A stretch of 17,180 nt of DNA from Nitrospirota bacterium (GCA_004296865.1 SCVQ01000440.1:1-17180), one strand, 5' to 3'. Numbered from the stretch's first letter, positions 1 to 7,035 are shown. Notes: generated from the sequence alone by a model not told the origin. A program made the numbers and translations.

Positions 1-377
1 ACTGACACCGCGGTCATCGCTTCCATTTCGACTCCGGTGGGGCCCGTCGTCTTGGCCGTCGCCGTGATGGTGATCGCACAACGCCCGCGCTGATCCGGCT
101 GAGACTCTTCTTGGAAGCCGACGTCCACGCTGGCGAGCAGGACGGGATGGCACATGGGAATCAGGTCGGGAGTCCGCTTGGCGCCCATCACGCCGGCCAC
201 CTGCGCGACGGCCAACACGTCGCCCTTGGCGATCTTGCCGCGATGAATTTTCTCCAGGGTCTCCGGCGTCATAAAAACCCGCGCCTGAGCCGTGGCCATC
301 CGCTCGGTCGAGGTCTTGCTGGAGACATCGACCATCCGCGCTCTCCCGGATTCATTAAAATGCGTAAACTCGGCCAT
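1..377 (-). CDS. moaC: Cyclic pyranopterin monophosphate synthase MoaC (partial, N-terminal ~125 residues)
   Basis: MoaC makes cyclic pyranopterin monophosphate, the second step of molybdenum cofactor synthesis, in the cytoplasm after the radical-SAM enzyme MoaA. The reading frame starts at an ATG ending at 377 and runs off the left edge. It begins MAEFTHFNESGRARMVDVS and then shows the family signatures RVFMTPETLEKI, KGDVLAVAQVAGVMGAK, DLIPMCHP (around residue 75) and TGPTGVEMEAMTAVSV at the cut end. Full-length MoaC is usually about 160 residues, so roughly 35 are missing. An AAGGGAA ribosome binding site lies directly before the ATG, and a promoter with a perfect TATAAT lies about 50 bases upstream. 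It is divergent from folB. No other cofactor-pathway gene is in view. Confidence 0.95.
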   Translation of the reverse strand, partial: MAEFTHFNESGRARMVDVSSKTSTERMATAQARVFMTPETLEKIHRGKIAKGDVLAVAQVAGVMGAKRTPDLIPMCHPVLLASVDVGFQEESQPDQRGRCAITITATAKTTGPTGVEMEAMTAVS

Positions 378-427
378 TTCCCTTGCTAAATCAGAGATTT
401 TTACAATACCAACAAAGGGCTGACTGG

Positions 428-457
428 ATTATAGAAGTGGCTCCAAATCGTAGTCAA
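428..457 (-). promoter_or_regulatory. sigma70-type promoter for moaC
   Basis: On the minus strand TTGACT (457-452) is followed after 18 bases by TATAAT (433-428). That is 5/6 and 6/6 matches to the consensus boxes. Transcription would start near 421, giving a leader of about 44 nt before the moaC ATG. The site ends just short of the first possible folB start at 463. Confidence 0.6.
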
Positions 458-463
458 GAAAAA

Positions 464-490
464 TGAAGGCCTCGCCACGGTCGGCCTTCA
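464..490. repeat. 8-bp perfect inverted repeat upstream of folB
   Basis: TGAAGGCC (464-471) is perfectly complementary to GGCCTTCA (483-490), with an 11-base loop. It lies between the first in-frame ATG of folB (463) and the ATG preferred here (529). It would therefore be in untranslated leader or promoter DNA if the later start is right. No T-run follows, so it is not an intrinsic terminator. It may be chance. Confidence 0.35.
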
Positions 491-528
491 GCTTGACTCT
501 GGCCAAGAGCATCAACGAAAATGGCCCC

Positions 529-1473
529 ATGGCTGACCGGATCATTATCGAACGCCTTGAATTTCTAGGCCATTGTGGCGTCACTCACGAGGAACGACAG
601 ATCCCTCAGCCGATCGTCGTCGACCTGGCCCTTGACTACCCTCCGGACACCATGACCGAGGCAGCCGCCACCGGCGACATCGCACGGACCGTGGACTATG
701 CCCAAGTGGCCGAGCGCGTCGTCGATATCGGGACCGGCCAGGCATACTCTCTCCTGGAAACATTGGCCGAGCGACTAGCGGCCATGATCTTCGCGGAATT
801 TGCGGTCTCCGCCTTGAGCCTCTGGCTCAGAAAGACAGCCCCGCCCTTAAAGCACGTCAGCGGATCAGTCGGGGTCCGCTTGGAGCGGACCCGTTCCACG
901 GCGACGGATGAGCCCTCCCCGGCACAATTTCTCCAAGAGCATTGGCATCGACTCCCCAAAGGACACCTGCTGGACCTTGCCACAGGACGGGGGCGCAACG
1001 CGCTGTTCCTGGCAGCCAAGGGCTATGCGATCGAGGGAGTGGACCGGGACGAGCAGGCACTGGCATCGCTCACCGAAGCAGCCAGGGAACGACGAATTGA
1101 GAATCTGACCCTGCGCCACGTGGATCTGGAATCAGGCCGCGATCTTTCTTCGGACTTCCCGATCGAACGCTACGATGCCATCCTGGTCTTTTTTTATTTG
1201 CACCGTCCCCTTTTTCCGACTCTCCTCCAGGCCCTCAAGCCGGGCGGCGTGCTGATGTACGAGACCTTTTTGATCGACAACCACCTGCGCCACAACCATC
1301 CGCGCCGGCGGGAGTTCTGCCTGGCGCACAATGAACTCCTGCATTTGACCGAAGGCCTGCGCGTCCTTCATTATGACGAAGGCGCACACACGGACAGCCC
1401 TGGCGGCGGTCCATCTTTCACCGCCAGGCTGCTCGCCGAAAAAGAGAAGGCGCAAGGACTTCCGCATGGATAA
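529..1473 (+). CDS. folB: Dihydroneopterin aldolase fused to a class I SAM-dependent methyltransferase
   Basis: A 314-residue two-domain protein. Residues 1-123 are a FolB domain, which cleaves dihydroneopterin to 6-hydroxymethyldihydropterin in folate synthesis. The residues expected for catalysis are present: Glu22 in HEERQ, Tyr57 in TVDYAQV, Glu77 in LLETLAERL and Lys102 in LRKTAPPL. Residues ~130-314 are a Rossmann methyltransferase with motif I LLDLATGRGRNALFLA (148-163), an acidic SAM-ribose residue in GVDRDEQA and YDAILVFFYLHR, resembling TehB/UbiG-type enzymes of unknown substrate. An earlier in-frame ATG at 463 would add 22 residues unlike FolB. I prefer 529 because FolB proteins begin at MADRIIIERLEFLG and an inverted repeat occupies the extra stretch. 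Neither start has a strong ribosome binding site. TTGACT and GAAAAT (493-522, 18-base spacer) could be a promoter placing the message start almost at the 529 ATG, but this is weak. The gene overlaps the next one by 8 nt. Confidence 0.9.
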   Translation: MADRIIIERLEFLGHCGVTHEERQIPQPIVVDLALDYPPDTMTEAAATGDIARTVDYAQVAERVVDIGTGQAYSLLETLAERLAAMIFAEFAVSALSLWLRKTAPPLKHVSGSVGVRLERTRSTATDEPSPAQFLQEHWHRLPKGHLLDLATGRGRNALFLAAKGYAIEGVDRDEQALASLTEAARERRIENLTLRHVDLESGRDLSSDFPIERYDAILVFFYLHRPLFPTLLQALKPGGVLMYETFLIDNHLRHNHPRRREFCLAHNELLHLTEGLRVLHYDEGAHTDSPGGGPSFTARLLAEKEKAQGLPHG

Positions 1474-2326
1474 TCGAAGCCGCCGGATCGATCTCCACCT
1501 CCACACCACCCACTCGGACGGAAGTCTCCCGCCGGCCGAAGTCCTGGCCCTGGCCCAGAAGGCTGGCGTCAGCGCCCTCGCCATCACGGACCATGACATC
1601 CTGGACGGAATCCCCGAGGCCATGGAAGCCGGCGCGCGTCTGGGCATCGAGGTGATTCCCGGCATCGAGATCAGCTCGCGCTACGAAGATGCCGAATTGC
1701 ACATCCTCGGTTATTACGTGGATTGGAAGGACCCGGAGTTGCAAAGCCGGCTGACTCAACTCCGTGCCAGCCGCCACCGGCGCAACCCGCTGATCGTGGC
1801 CAAGCTCAACGAGCTGGGCCTGGCCCTCACCTATCAAGAAGTCCAAGAACTGGCCGGCACCGAATCCGTGGGCCGTCCCCACATCGCGCGGGTCCTGATG
1901 GAGAAGGGGTACGTACAGTCCGCAAAAGAGGCCTTCACCCGCTACCTGGCCGACGGCGCCCCCGCCTATGTCCCGCGCGAACTGCCTGGCCCGGCCGAGG
2001 CCATCGCCTGGATCAGGGCCGCCCGCGGCGTGCCCGTCCTCGCGCATCCCGTGTGGGCGAAGCAGAACGAAGCCGGACTGCTCAGGCTCTGCGAGGAATT
2101 GAAGGCTCACGGGCTCATGGGGATCGAGGTCCACTACAGCACCCACAAGCCGCAACAGACGGCGGATTATCTCAATATCGCGAAGCGGCTGGATCTGCTC
2201 ATCACCGGCGGGAGCGACTTCCACGGCGTCACGAAGCCGGACATCGAGGTCGGAATCGGGCGAGGGAATCTAAAGGTCCCGGAAAAACTCTTGGAGCCGC
2301 TCAAGAAAGCCGCCGCCGCTTTTTGA
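1466..2326 (+). CDS. PHP-domain phosphoesterase, RNase AM / nucleoside 3',5'-bisphosphate phosphatase type
   Basis: A 286-residue cytoplasmic metal-dependent phosphoesterase of the PHP family. The metal-binding signatures are in the expected order: HLHTTHSDGS (11-20), ITDHD (40-44), PGIEIS (65-70), HILGYY (79-84), SVGRPHIARVLM, VLAHPVW, GIEVHYSTH and GGSDFHG near the C-terminus. Characterised relatives (E. coli RNase AM, formerly YciV/TrpH) trim RNA 5' ends and dephosphorylate 3',5'-nucleotides; length and insert pattern fit this group better than HisK or polymerase PHP domains. The ATG at 1466 is chosen because homology begins at IDLHLHTTHSDGS just after it. It overlaps the end of the folB fusion by 8 nt, which suggests translational coupling, with AAGGACTTCCGC upstream as a weak ribosome binding site. 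The substrate in this organism is not shown by the sequence. Confidence 0.88.
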   Translation: MDNRSRRIDLHLHTTHSDGSLPPAEVLALAQKAGVSALAITDHDILDGIPEAMEAGARLGIEVIPGIEISSRYEDAELHILGYYVDWKDPELQSRLTQLRASRHRRNPLIVAKLNELGLALTYQEVQELAGTESVGRPHIARVLMEKGYVQSAKEAFTRYLADGAPAYVPRELPGPAEAIAWIRAARGVPVLAHPVWAKQNEAGLLRLCEELKAHGLMGIEVHYSTHKPQQTADYLNIAKRLDLLITGGSDFHGVTKPDIEVGIGRGNLKVPEKLLEPLKKAAAAF

Positions 2327-2399
2327 CCGGAAGGGGGATTGCTGTTCTCCGCGGACAGGCCGGCGATCCGTTCGACCTTCTTACGCTGCGCCAGCCCCG

Positions 2400-3413
2400 T
2401 TAGTTTTCGGGCGCTTCGACGATGTGATTCTCGAACCTGGTGCAGCCTTCGGCCAACAGACGGTTGGTCAGCATTTCGCCCGGCCATTCAATCGGCAGAT
2501 CGGCAGTGAAGACCCAGACGTCCGGTGAAGTCCAGACCGGGCCGTAGTCGTCCGGCAATTCGGGGTCGAAAAGATCGGTCCAGACCGGCATGTAGACGCC
2601 GTTGCCGCATTGCGTGTGCAGATGGACGATGATCCGCGCCCGGACGGCCGGCTCCAGGTCGCGCCAGACCGCGACGGTCTCGTCCGCCAGCCGATGGAGC
2701 CGCACGGCGTTCTGCGCATCGAACATGGCATAGGCGGCATAGACCGGCGCCTCGATCATCTGCGGCGCAGGAGCCAATTCTCCACACTGGGCCACCAGAC
2801 CGGCCAAGAGGGCCTGACGATCCTCCTCCTCGATGGACTCCGGCAGGCCCGGCTCCGGCGACCCGATCAATTCGAAAATCAGATAGGCGGTGGACTCGAC
2901 GGGGGGATGCAGCCGGGCCGCCATGCATTGCCGGCGCTGCGAATCCGCGAGGGCCGAAATGTGTTCGTGCAGCGCGTGCAAGGTCAGCAGGTCGAGGGTT
3001 GCGTCGGTGAGCAACCGCGGCTCCACCATCACGACGGTCCCGGACGGCAGATGGAGATGCTTGTGGAGCAGATCCGAGGTGGCCACCGGATCGATCTTCA
3101 GGCCGAGCGGAAGACGCAGATTGGCCTGCAGCGGCAATTCCAGCGCAGCCAGCACCGCATAGGTGGGCTTCTCCTCCGGGTCGCCGTCGATGACGACCGA
3201 GCACGCGCCCTCCGCCAGCAAATCGAAAAGCCATTCGGCCATTTCCTCGTCCAGCGCGGCCAGCACGGTGAGCAAATCCTGCTCCCGATCCTGATCCAGG
3301 AACGCTTGCAGCGTGTCCACCGCCGCGTCCGCGTCCCCATGGTCGTGCCGACGGGCGTTGATGAGGTGAATGAGGTCGCGCGTCAAGGGATCGGGCCGGT
3401 ACCAGCTAGACAT
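2400..3413 (-). CDS. Hypothetical acidic, lysine-poor protein (337 residues), family not recognised
   Basis: I do not recognise a family. The start is well supported: ATG at 3413 preceded by GGAGGAGGGGCCT, an excellent ribosome binding site. The protein is soluble-looking, with no signal peptide or membrane segment. It is strongly acidic, with about three lysines in 337 residues, and basic charge comes mainly from Arg and His. The N-terminal half is helical-looking (LIHLINARRHDHGDADAAVD, LLTVLAALDEEMAEWLFDLL). The C-terminal part is rich in Trp and Pro (YMPVWTDLFDPELPDDYGPV, VWVFTADLPIEWPGEMLTNR). It is convergent with the PHP gene. A 19-codon ORF with its own ribosome binding site overlaps its start. 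Codon use resembles the neighbours, so recent transfer is not indicated. A lineage-restricted conserved protein is the likely case. Confidence 0.8.
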   Translation of the reverse strand: MSSWYRPDPLTRDLIHLINARRHDHGDADAAVDTLQAFLDQDREQDLLTVLAALDEEMAEWLFDLLAEGACSVVIDGDPEEKPTYAVLAALELPLQANLRLPLGLKIDPVATSDLLHKHLHLPSGTVVMVEPRLLTDATLDLLTLHALHEHISALADSQRRQCMAARLHPPVESTAYLIFELIGSPEPGLPESIEEEDRQALLAGLVAQCGELAPAPQMIEAPVYAAYAMFDAQNAVRLHRLADETVAVWRDLEPAVRARIIVHLHTQCGNGVYMPVWTDLFDPELPDDYGPVWTSPDVWVFTADLPIEWPGEMLTNRLLAEGCTRFENHIVEAPEN

Positions 3414-3465
3414 AGGCCCCTCCTCCGTGATGGGCTGCCGAACCCCCTGTCGGTCGATTGGCCAT
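3406..3465 (-). CDS. Possible 19-residue leader ORF overlapping the start of the 2400-3413 gene
   Basis: An ATG at 3465 opens a short ORF, MANRPTGGSAAHHGGGAYV, whose TAG stop (3408-3406) lies just inside the start of the downstream gene in another frame. AGGAG (3479-3475) sits 9 bases before the ATG and 6 before a GTG immediately upstream of it. The layout would suit translational coupling. The last codons overlap the downstream ribosome binding site, so the ORF could equally be accidental. No residue pattern suggests an attenuator peptide. Confidence 0.2.
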   Translation of the reverse strand: MANRPTGGSAAHHGGGAYV

Positions 3466-3544
3466 CACGTTCAACTCCTGACTCGATCTCCGTCCATGTT
3501 GCCAAAGTTCAGTCCGGGAGGCAAGCTTTGCCAGCACGCGCAAG

Positions 3545-3567
3545 GTACAAGTTAACAAGTACAAGAC
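3545..3567. repeat. Short ACAAG repeats around a GTTAAC palindrome
   Basis: In the 223-base gap 3414-3636 the motif ACAAG occurs three times in 20 bases (3548, 3556 and 3562). GTACAAG is repeated exactly at 3545-3551 and 3559-3565, flanking GTTAAC (3551-3556). The block is AT-richer than its surroundings and lies upstream of the minus-strand gene 2400-3413. It could be an operator or simple repeat. I see no convincing paired promoter boxes in this gap. Confidence 0.25.
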
Positions 3568-3636
3568 TGAATGACGAATCGCTTAGGCCCTCACTTTTTA
3601 CTAACAACTTTTGCCCTGCCGGCGTTCCGACCGGGG

Positions 3637-4050
3637 TTACTCCCCGATGACTTTAACCAAGACGCGCTTTTTGCGGCGCCCATCGAACTCGCCGTAGAAA
3701 ATTTGCTCCCAGGGGCCGAAGTCCAACCGGCCATCGGTGACGGCGACCACGACGTCGCGCCCCATCACCTGCCGCTTGATGTGGGCATCCCCGTTGTCTT
3801 CGCCGGTCTCGTTGTGCCGATAGGTTTCATCGTGGGGCGCCAGCCGCTCCAGGAAAGCATCGTAGTCCTTGAGCAAGCCCGGCTCATCGTCGTTGATGTA
3901 GACGCTCGCCGTGATGTGCATGGCGTTGACGAGCACGAGCCCTTCCTTGATCCCGCTCTTCCTGACCGCCGCTTCGACTTGGGGAGTGATATTCAGATAG
4001 GCGCGTCGCGTCTTCGTCTCGAACCAGAGTTCCTCGCGGTAGGATTTCAT
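3637..4050 (-). CDS. YjbQ family protein (secondary thiamine-phosphate synthase enzyme type)
   Basis: A 137-residue protein of the UPF0047/YjbQ family (COG0432). Signatures: [20 protein letters not shown] (41-60), [20 protein letters not shown] (78-97) and a C-terminal [20 protein letters not shown], with conserved His45, Glu56, His90 and the WEQ motif (114-116). Bacterial members have weak thiamine-phosphate synthase activity in complementation tests, but the true role is unsettled. I choose ATG 4050 (MKSYREEL), which gives the usual family length; a GTG at 4080 would add ten unconserved residues. The ribosome binding site is weak in either case. It is divergent from nrdJ and followed by the 223-base gap before the next minus-strand gene. 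A 5-bp GC hairpin spans its stop codon (3632-3646) without a T tract. Confidence 0.88.
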   Translation of the reverse strand: MKSYREELWFETKTRRAYLNITPQVEAAVRKSGIKEGLVLVNAMHITASVYINDDEPGLLKDYDAFLERLAPHDETYRHNETGEDNGDAHIKRQVMGRDVVVAVTDGRLDFGPWEQIFYGEFDGRRKKRVLVKVIGE

Positions 4051-4186
4051 CGTAGACCCGACGCCGGACCACCGGCGCACGGGCCTTATTCTGCCTCAGG
4101 TGCCGGGACAGTTGCAAGCGCCTTCGGCCTCCGCAAACCGCGATTGTTTGCCTCTCCATCTGATAGCGCCTCGACTGGAATTGGCT

Positions 4187-4192
4187 TATAAT
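4187..4192 (+). promoter_or_regulatory. Perfect -10 box (TATAAT) upstream of nrdJ
   Basis: TATAAT lies at 4187-4192 in the divergent yjbQ-nrdJ region; no good -35 box is seen 16-19 bases upstream. If used, transcription would begin near 4199 with a leader of about 37 nt to the ATG at 4236. The in-frame ATG at 4191 overlaps this box and would lie upstream of the transcript start. Confidence 0.4.
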
Positions 4193-4235
4193 GAATCCGC
4201 TCCTTGCTCGGCCTCTCGGCACGGAAAGCAACGCC

Positions 4236-5984
4236 ATGCGCGACCGTACCCACGCAACGCCCCGCCTCTCCGCCAATGCGCTCACCGTCTTGCGCCGGCG
4301 CTACTTGGCCAAAAACGACGCCGGCACGCCGGTGGAAACGCCGACACGACTCTTCCGGCGCGTGGCCGGCAACATCGCCCAGGCCGAACATCTCTACGCC
4401 GGCGGCAAGGCACGGGCGGCATCGGTCGCCGACTCGTTCTTGCGCCTGATGAACCGGCTTGATTTTCTGCCCAACTCCCCCACGCTCATGAACGCCGGCC
4501 GCGATCTGCAACAACTCTCCGCCTGCTTCGTGTTGCCGGTCGAGGACTCGCTGGAATCCATCTTCGAGGCGGTCAAGCACCAGGCCCTCATCCACCAATC
4601 CGGCGGCGGGACCGGCTTCTCCTTCAGCCACTTGCGGCCCAAGCACGATCGCGTCGCCACGACCAGCGGCGTCGCCTCCGGGCCGGTCTCCTTCATGCAC
4701 GTCTTCAACATGGCCACCGAAGTGATCAAGCAAGGCGGCACCCGGCGCGGGGCGAACATGGGCATCCTGCGCGTGGACCATCCCGACATCCTGGAGTTCA
4801 TCCAAGTCAAGCGGGCCCCCACGGAACTCACCAACTTCAATCTCTCGGTCGGGATCACGGACGCCTTCATGCGTGCGCTGGATCGACGCAAGGATTACGC
4901 GCTGGTCAATCCGCGCACCGGCCGTCCCGTCGCCCGCCTGAAAGCCGCCGAGGTCTGGGACCGTCTGACGGAGGCGGCGTGGCACTCGGGGGAACCGGGC
5001 ATGGTCTTCCTGGACACGATCAACGCAACCAATCCCACCCCGCACATCGGCCGCATCGAGGCGACGAATCCCTGCGGCGAACAGCCGCTGCTCCCCTACG
5101 AATCCTGCACGCTCGGGTCCATCAACCTGGCCCGCTTCGTCACCGGCCCGGCCACACGCCCCCGGATCGACTTCGACCGCCTGGCCGAAACCATCCCCCA
5201 TGCCGTCCGCTTCCTCGACGACGTGATCGACATGAATCGCTACCCGCTGCCGGAGATCGAAACGATTACAAAAGGCAACCGCAAGGTCGGCCTGGGCGTG
5301 ATGGGCTTCGCCGACCTGCTGATCGCACTGGGCATCCCCTATGACAGTGAGGAGGCCTTGACCACGGGTGAAGGGGTGATGCGCTTCCTCTGTGAACAGG
5401 GCCGCGCCGCCTCGGCGGACCTGGCCCGCGAGCGGGGGCTCTTCCCGCACTTCAAGGGCAGCCGCCTGGAATCCGAGGGTCGCCGCCTCCGCAACGCCAC
5501 CGTGACCACGGTCGCGCCGACGGGCACGCTCAGCATCATCGCCGACTGCTCCCCCGGCATCGAGCCGCTGTACGGCGTCAGTTTTGCCAGAACGGTCATG
5601 GAGGACGTCCACCTGGTCACCATCCACCCGGCCTTCCTCCGACGGGCCCGCGCCGCCGGCATCTATTCGAAGCGGCTGCTCGCCCGCGTCGCCGCCAACG
5701 AATCTATTCAGAACCTCTCGGAGATTCCCTGGGGATTGCGCCGCCTCTTCGTCACCGCCCACGATGTGACGCCGGAACACCACGTCCGCATGCAGGCGGC
5801 CTTTCAGAAATACAGCGACAGCGGCGTGTCCAAAACGATCAACCTGCCGCACAACGCCACCCAGGCCGACGTCGCCTCGGCCTTCCGGTTGGCCTATCGC
5901 CTCGGCTGCAAGGGGATTACCGTCTTCCGGACCGGCAGCCGCGAGAAGCAAGTGCTGTCCTGCGCCAATGTCCAGTACTGTTGA
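4236..5984 (+). CDS. nrdJ: Adenosylcobalamin-dependent (class II) ribonucleotide reductase
   Basis: A 582-residue class II ribonucleotide reductase, which uses adenosylcobalamin to form the thiyl radical and makes deoxyribonucleotides with or without oxygen. Visible features: FLPNSPTLMNAG; LSACFVLPVEDS with the first redox Cys (97); HQSGGGTGFSFSHLRP; GGTRRGANMGIL; the active-site NPCGEQPL with Asn278, radical Cys280 and Glu282; ESCTLGSINL with the second redox Cys (291); and VAPTGTLSIIADCSPGIEP. No N-terminal ATP cone is present, so dATP shut-off by that domain is not expected. The C-terminus stops at VLSCANVQYC, a CX5C pair likely to shuttle electrons, with no longer zinc-binding tail. The ATG at 4236 has GGAAAG seven bases upstream. 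An ATG at 4191 is less likely because it overlaps a TATAAT box. The gene stands alone, divergent from yjbQ. Confidence 0.93.
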   Translation: MRDRTHATPRLSANALTVLRRRYLAKNDAGTPVETPTRLFRRVAGNIAQAEHLYAGGKARAASVADSFLRLMNRLDFLPNSPTLMNAGRDLQQLSACFVLPVEDSLESIFEAVKHQALIHQSGGGTGFSFSHLRPKHDRVATTSGVASGPVSFMHVFNMATEVIKQGGTRRGANMGILRVDHPDILEFIQVKRAPTELTNFNLSVGITDAFMRALDRRKDYALVNPRTGRPVARLKAAEVWDRLTEAAWHSGEPGMVFLDTINATNPTPHIGRIEATNPCGEQPLLPYESCTLGSINLARFVTGPATRPRIDFDRLAETIPHAVRFLDDVIDMNRYPLPEIETITKGNRKVGLGVMGFADLLIALGIPYDSEEALTTGEGVMRFLCEQGRAASADLARERGLFPHFKGSRLESEGRRLRNATVTTVAPTGTLSIIADCSPGIEPLYGVSFARTVMEDVHLVTIHPAFLRRARAAGIYSKRLLARVAANESIQNLSEIPWGLRRLFVTAHDVTPEHHVRMQAAFQKYSDSGVSKTINLPHNATQADVASAFRLAYRLGCKGITVFRTGSREKQVLSCANVQYC

Positions 5985-5993
5985 TATAAGGCT

Positions 5994-6078
5994 ATGGGCA
6001 ATAGGCCATAGGCCCTTAGTGTGGAGATAGCCCAGCCTGCTTCAGTTCTTCACCTATAGCCGATAGCCTATCGCCCAT
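5994..6078. repeat. Imperfect 20-bp inverted repeat between nrdJ and the MEMO gene
   Basis: ATGGGCAATAGGCCATAGGC (5994-6013) pairs with the reverse complement of 6059-6078 at 17 of 20 positions, separated by 45 bases. It is built from repeated ATAGGC/CTATAG-type units (GCCATAGG, CCTATAGCC, GATAGCCTATC). It fills most of the gap between nrdJ and the next gene. It has no T-run, so it is not a standard terminator. It looks like a REP-like or miniature interspersed palindrome; mobility is an inference. Confidence 0.55.
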
Positions 6079-6095
6079 CACCTGCCGTGAGGACC

Positions 6096-6917
6096 ATGAT
6101 CCGACAACCCGCCGTCGCCGGTCAGTTCTACAACGCTTCGCCTGAGGCCCTCGCGGCCGAGGTGGCGCAGTACACCACCGGCACGGTCGCCCCACAGCCG
6201 GTCATCGCCATCGTCAGCCCCCATGCCGGACTGATGTACTCCGGCCACGTCGCAGGGGCCGTCTATGCCCGCGTGACCGTGCCCGACACCGTGATTCTGA
6301 TCGGCCCCAACCATACCGGCATGGGGCCGCCGGTGTCCGTGTATCCACATGGCTCGTGGCTGATCCCTGGAGGATCCGTGCCGGTGGACCGTGACGTGAC
6401 GGATGCCGTCCTTGCGCAGTGCGCGCAAGCGAAAGCGGACACCTCCGCCCACCAATACGAGCATTGCATCGAGGTCCAATTGCCGTTCCTGCGGCAGGCC
6501 CGCAACGATGTCCGGATCGTGCCGATCGTGCTTGGACATGTCCCTCTGGACATCTGCCGCGAACTCGGCGAGTGCCTGGCTCGAATCATCTTGGGTCGCT
6601 CGGCCCCTTACGCCGGCGCCGGCCGTCCACTGCTGGTCGCCAGCACCGACATGACCCATTATGAACCTGATCAGATCGTCCGGACAAAGGACCGCCACGC
6701 CATCACGGCCATCGAGCACCTGGATCCGACGGCCTTGAGCGCAGCGGTCCGCCAACATCGGATCACCATGTGCGGCTTCGCGGCGACCGTGACCGTCCTC
6801 CACGCAGCCCGCGCCTTGGGAGCCACCGCCGGAACGTTGGTGCGCTACGCCACATCCGGCGACATCAGCGGCGACCGTGACCGCGTCGTCGGCTACGCCG
6901 GTCTCGCCATCGCCTGA
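6096..6917 (+). CDS. MEMO-like protein (AmmeMemoRadiSam system protein B family)
   Basis: A 273-residue protein of the MEMO family (COG1355), cytoplasmic and structurally related to extradiol dioxygenases; the bacterial function is unknown. It opens with MIRQPAVAGQFY, typical for the family, and shows SPHAGLMYSGHVAG (41-54), IGPNHTG (69-75), EHCIEVQLPFL, STDMTHYEP and MCGFAATVTVLHAA, which together carry the His and Cys residues that line the metal-site pocket in known structures. I chose ATG 6096 over GTG 6087 because of the N-terminal match and the GTGAGG just before it. In many genomes this gene neighbours an AMMECR1-domain gene and a radical-SAM gene; neither is adjacent here. The inverted repeat at 5994-6078 lies directly upstream. 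Confidence 0.9.
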   Translation: MIRQPAVAGQFYNASPEALAAEVAQYTTGTVAPQPVIAIVSPHAGLMYSGHVAGAVYARVTVPDTVILIGPNHTGMGPPVSVYPHGSWLIPGGSVPVDRDVTDAVLAQCAQAKADTSAHQYEHCIEVQLPFLRQARNDVRIVPIVLGHVPLDICRELGECLARIILGRSAPYAGAGRPLLVASTDMTHYEPDQIVRTKDRHAITAIEHLDPTALSAAVRQHRITMCGFAATVTVLHAARALGATAGTLVRYATSGDISGDRDRVVGYAGLAIA

Positions 6918-6958
6918 CCTTCCCCTTCACCCCACGCCACCAAATTTCAGCCCAACGT

Positions 6959-6987
6959 TTGACAGGATTACTCGGCGATGGTATTTA
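6959..6987 (+). promoter_or_regulatory. Possible sigma70-type promoter for the SH3-domain gene
   Basis: A perfect TTGACA (6959-6964) is followed after 17 bases by TATTTA (6982-6987), a poor -10 match at 3/6. Transcription would start near 6994, about 40 nt before the ATG at 7036. The strength rests on the -35 box. Confidence 0.4.
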
Positions 6988-7035
6988 CATCTGCGATACG
7001 TGACGTACCTGTGCAGACCTCGAGGAGGGGGTTCG

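Noticed and set aside
1418..2224. A 268-codon minus-strand frame opposite the PHP gene.
   Set aside because: It is fully antisense to a gene with complete PHP motifs and shows no family resemblance or good start site.
3632..3646. CGGGG-TTACT-CCCCG hairpin at the end of the yjbQ gene as a terminator.
   Set aside because: The stem is only 5 bp, it overlaps the stop codon, and no run of T follows on the transcribed strand.
2610..3650. A 346-codon plus-strand frame opposite the acidic unknown protein.
   Set aside because: The minus-strand frame has an excellent ribosome binding site and a normal protein composition. The plus-strand frame is rich in Arg, Gln and His, as expected of an antisense shadow.
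4086..5951. A 621-codon open frame on the minus strand opposite nrdJ.
   Set aside because: nrdJ on the plus strand has every catalytic motif. The antisense frame has no recognisable domain and a composition typical of the shadow of a GC-rich gene.
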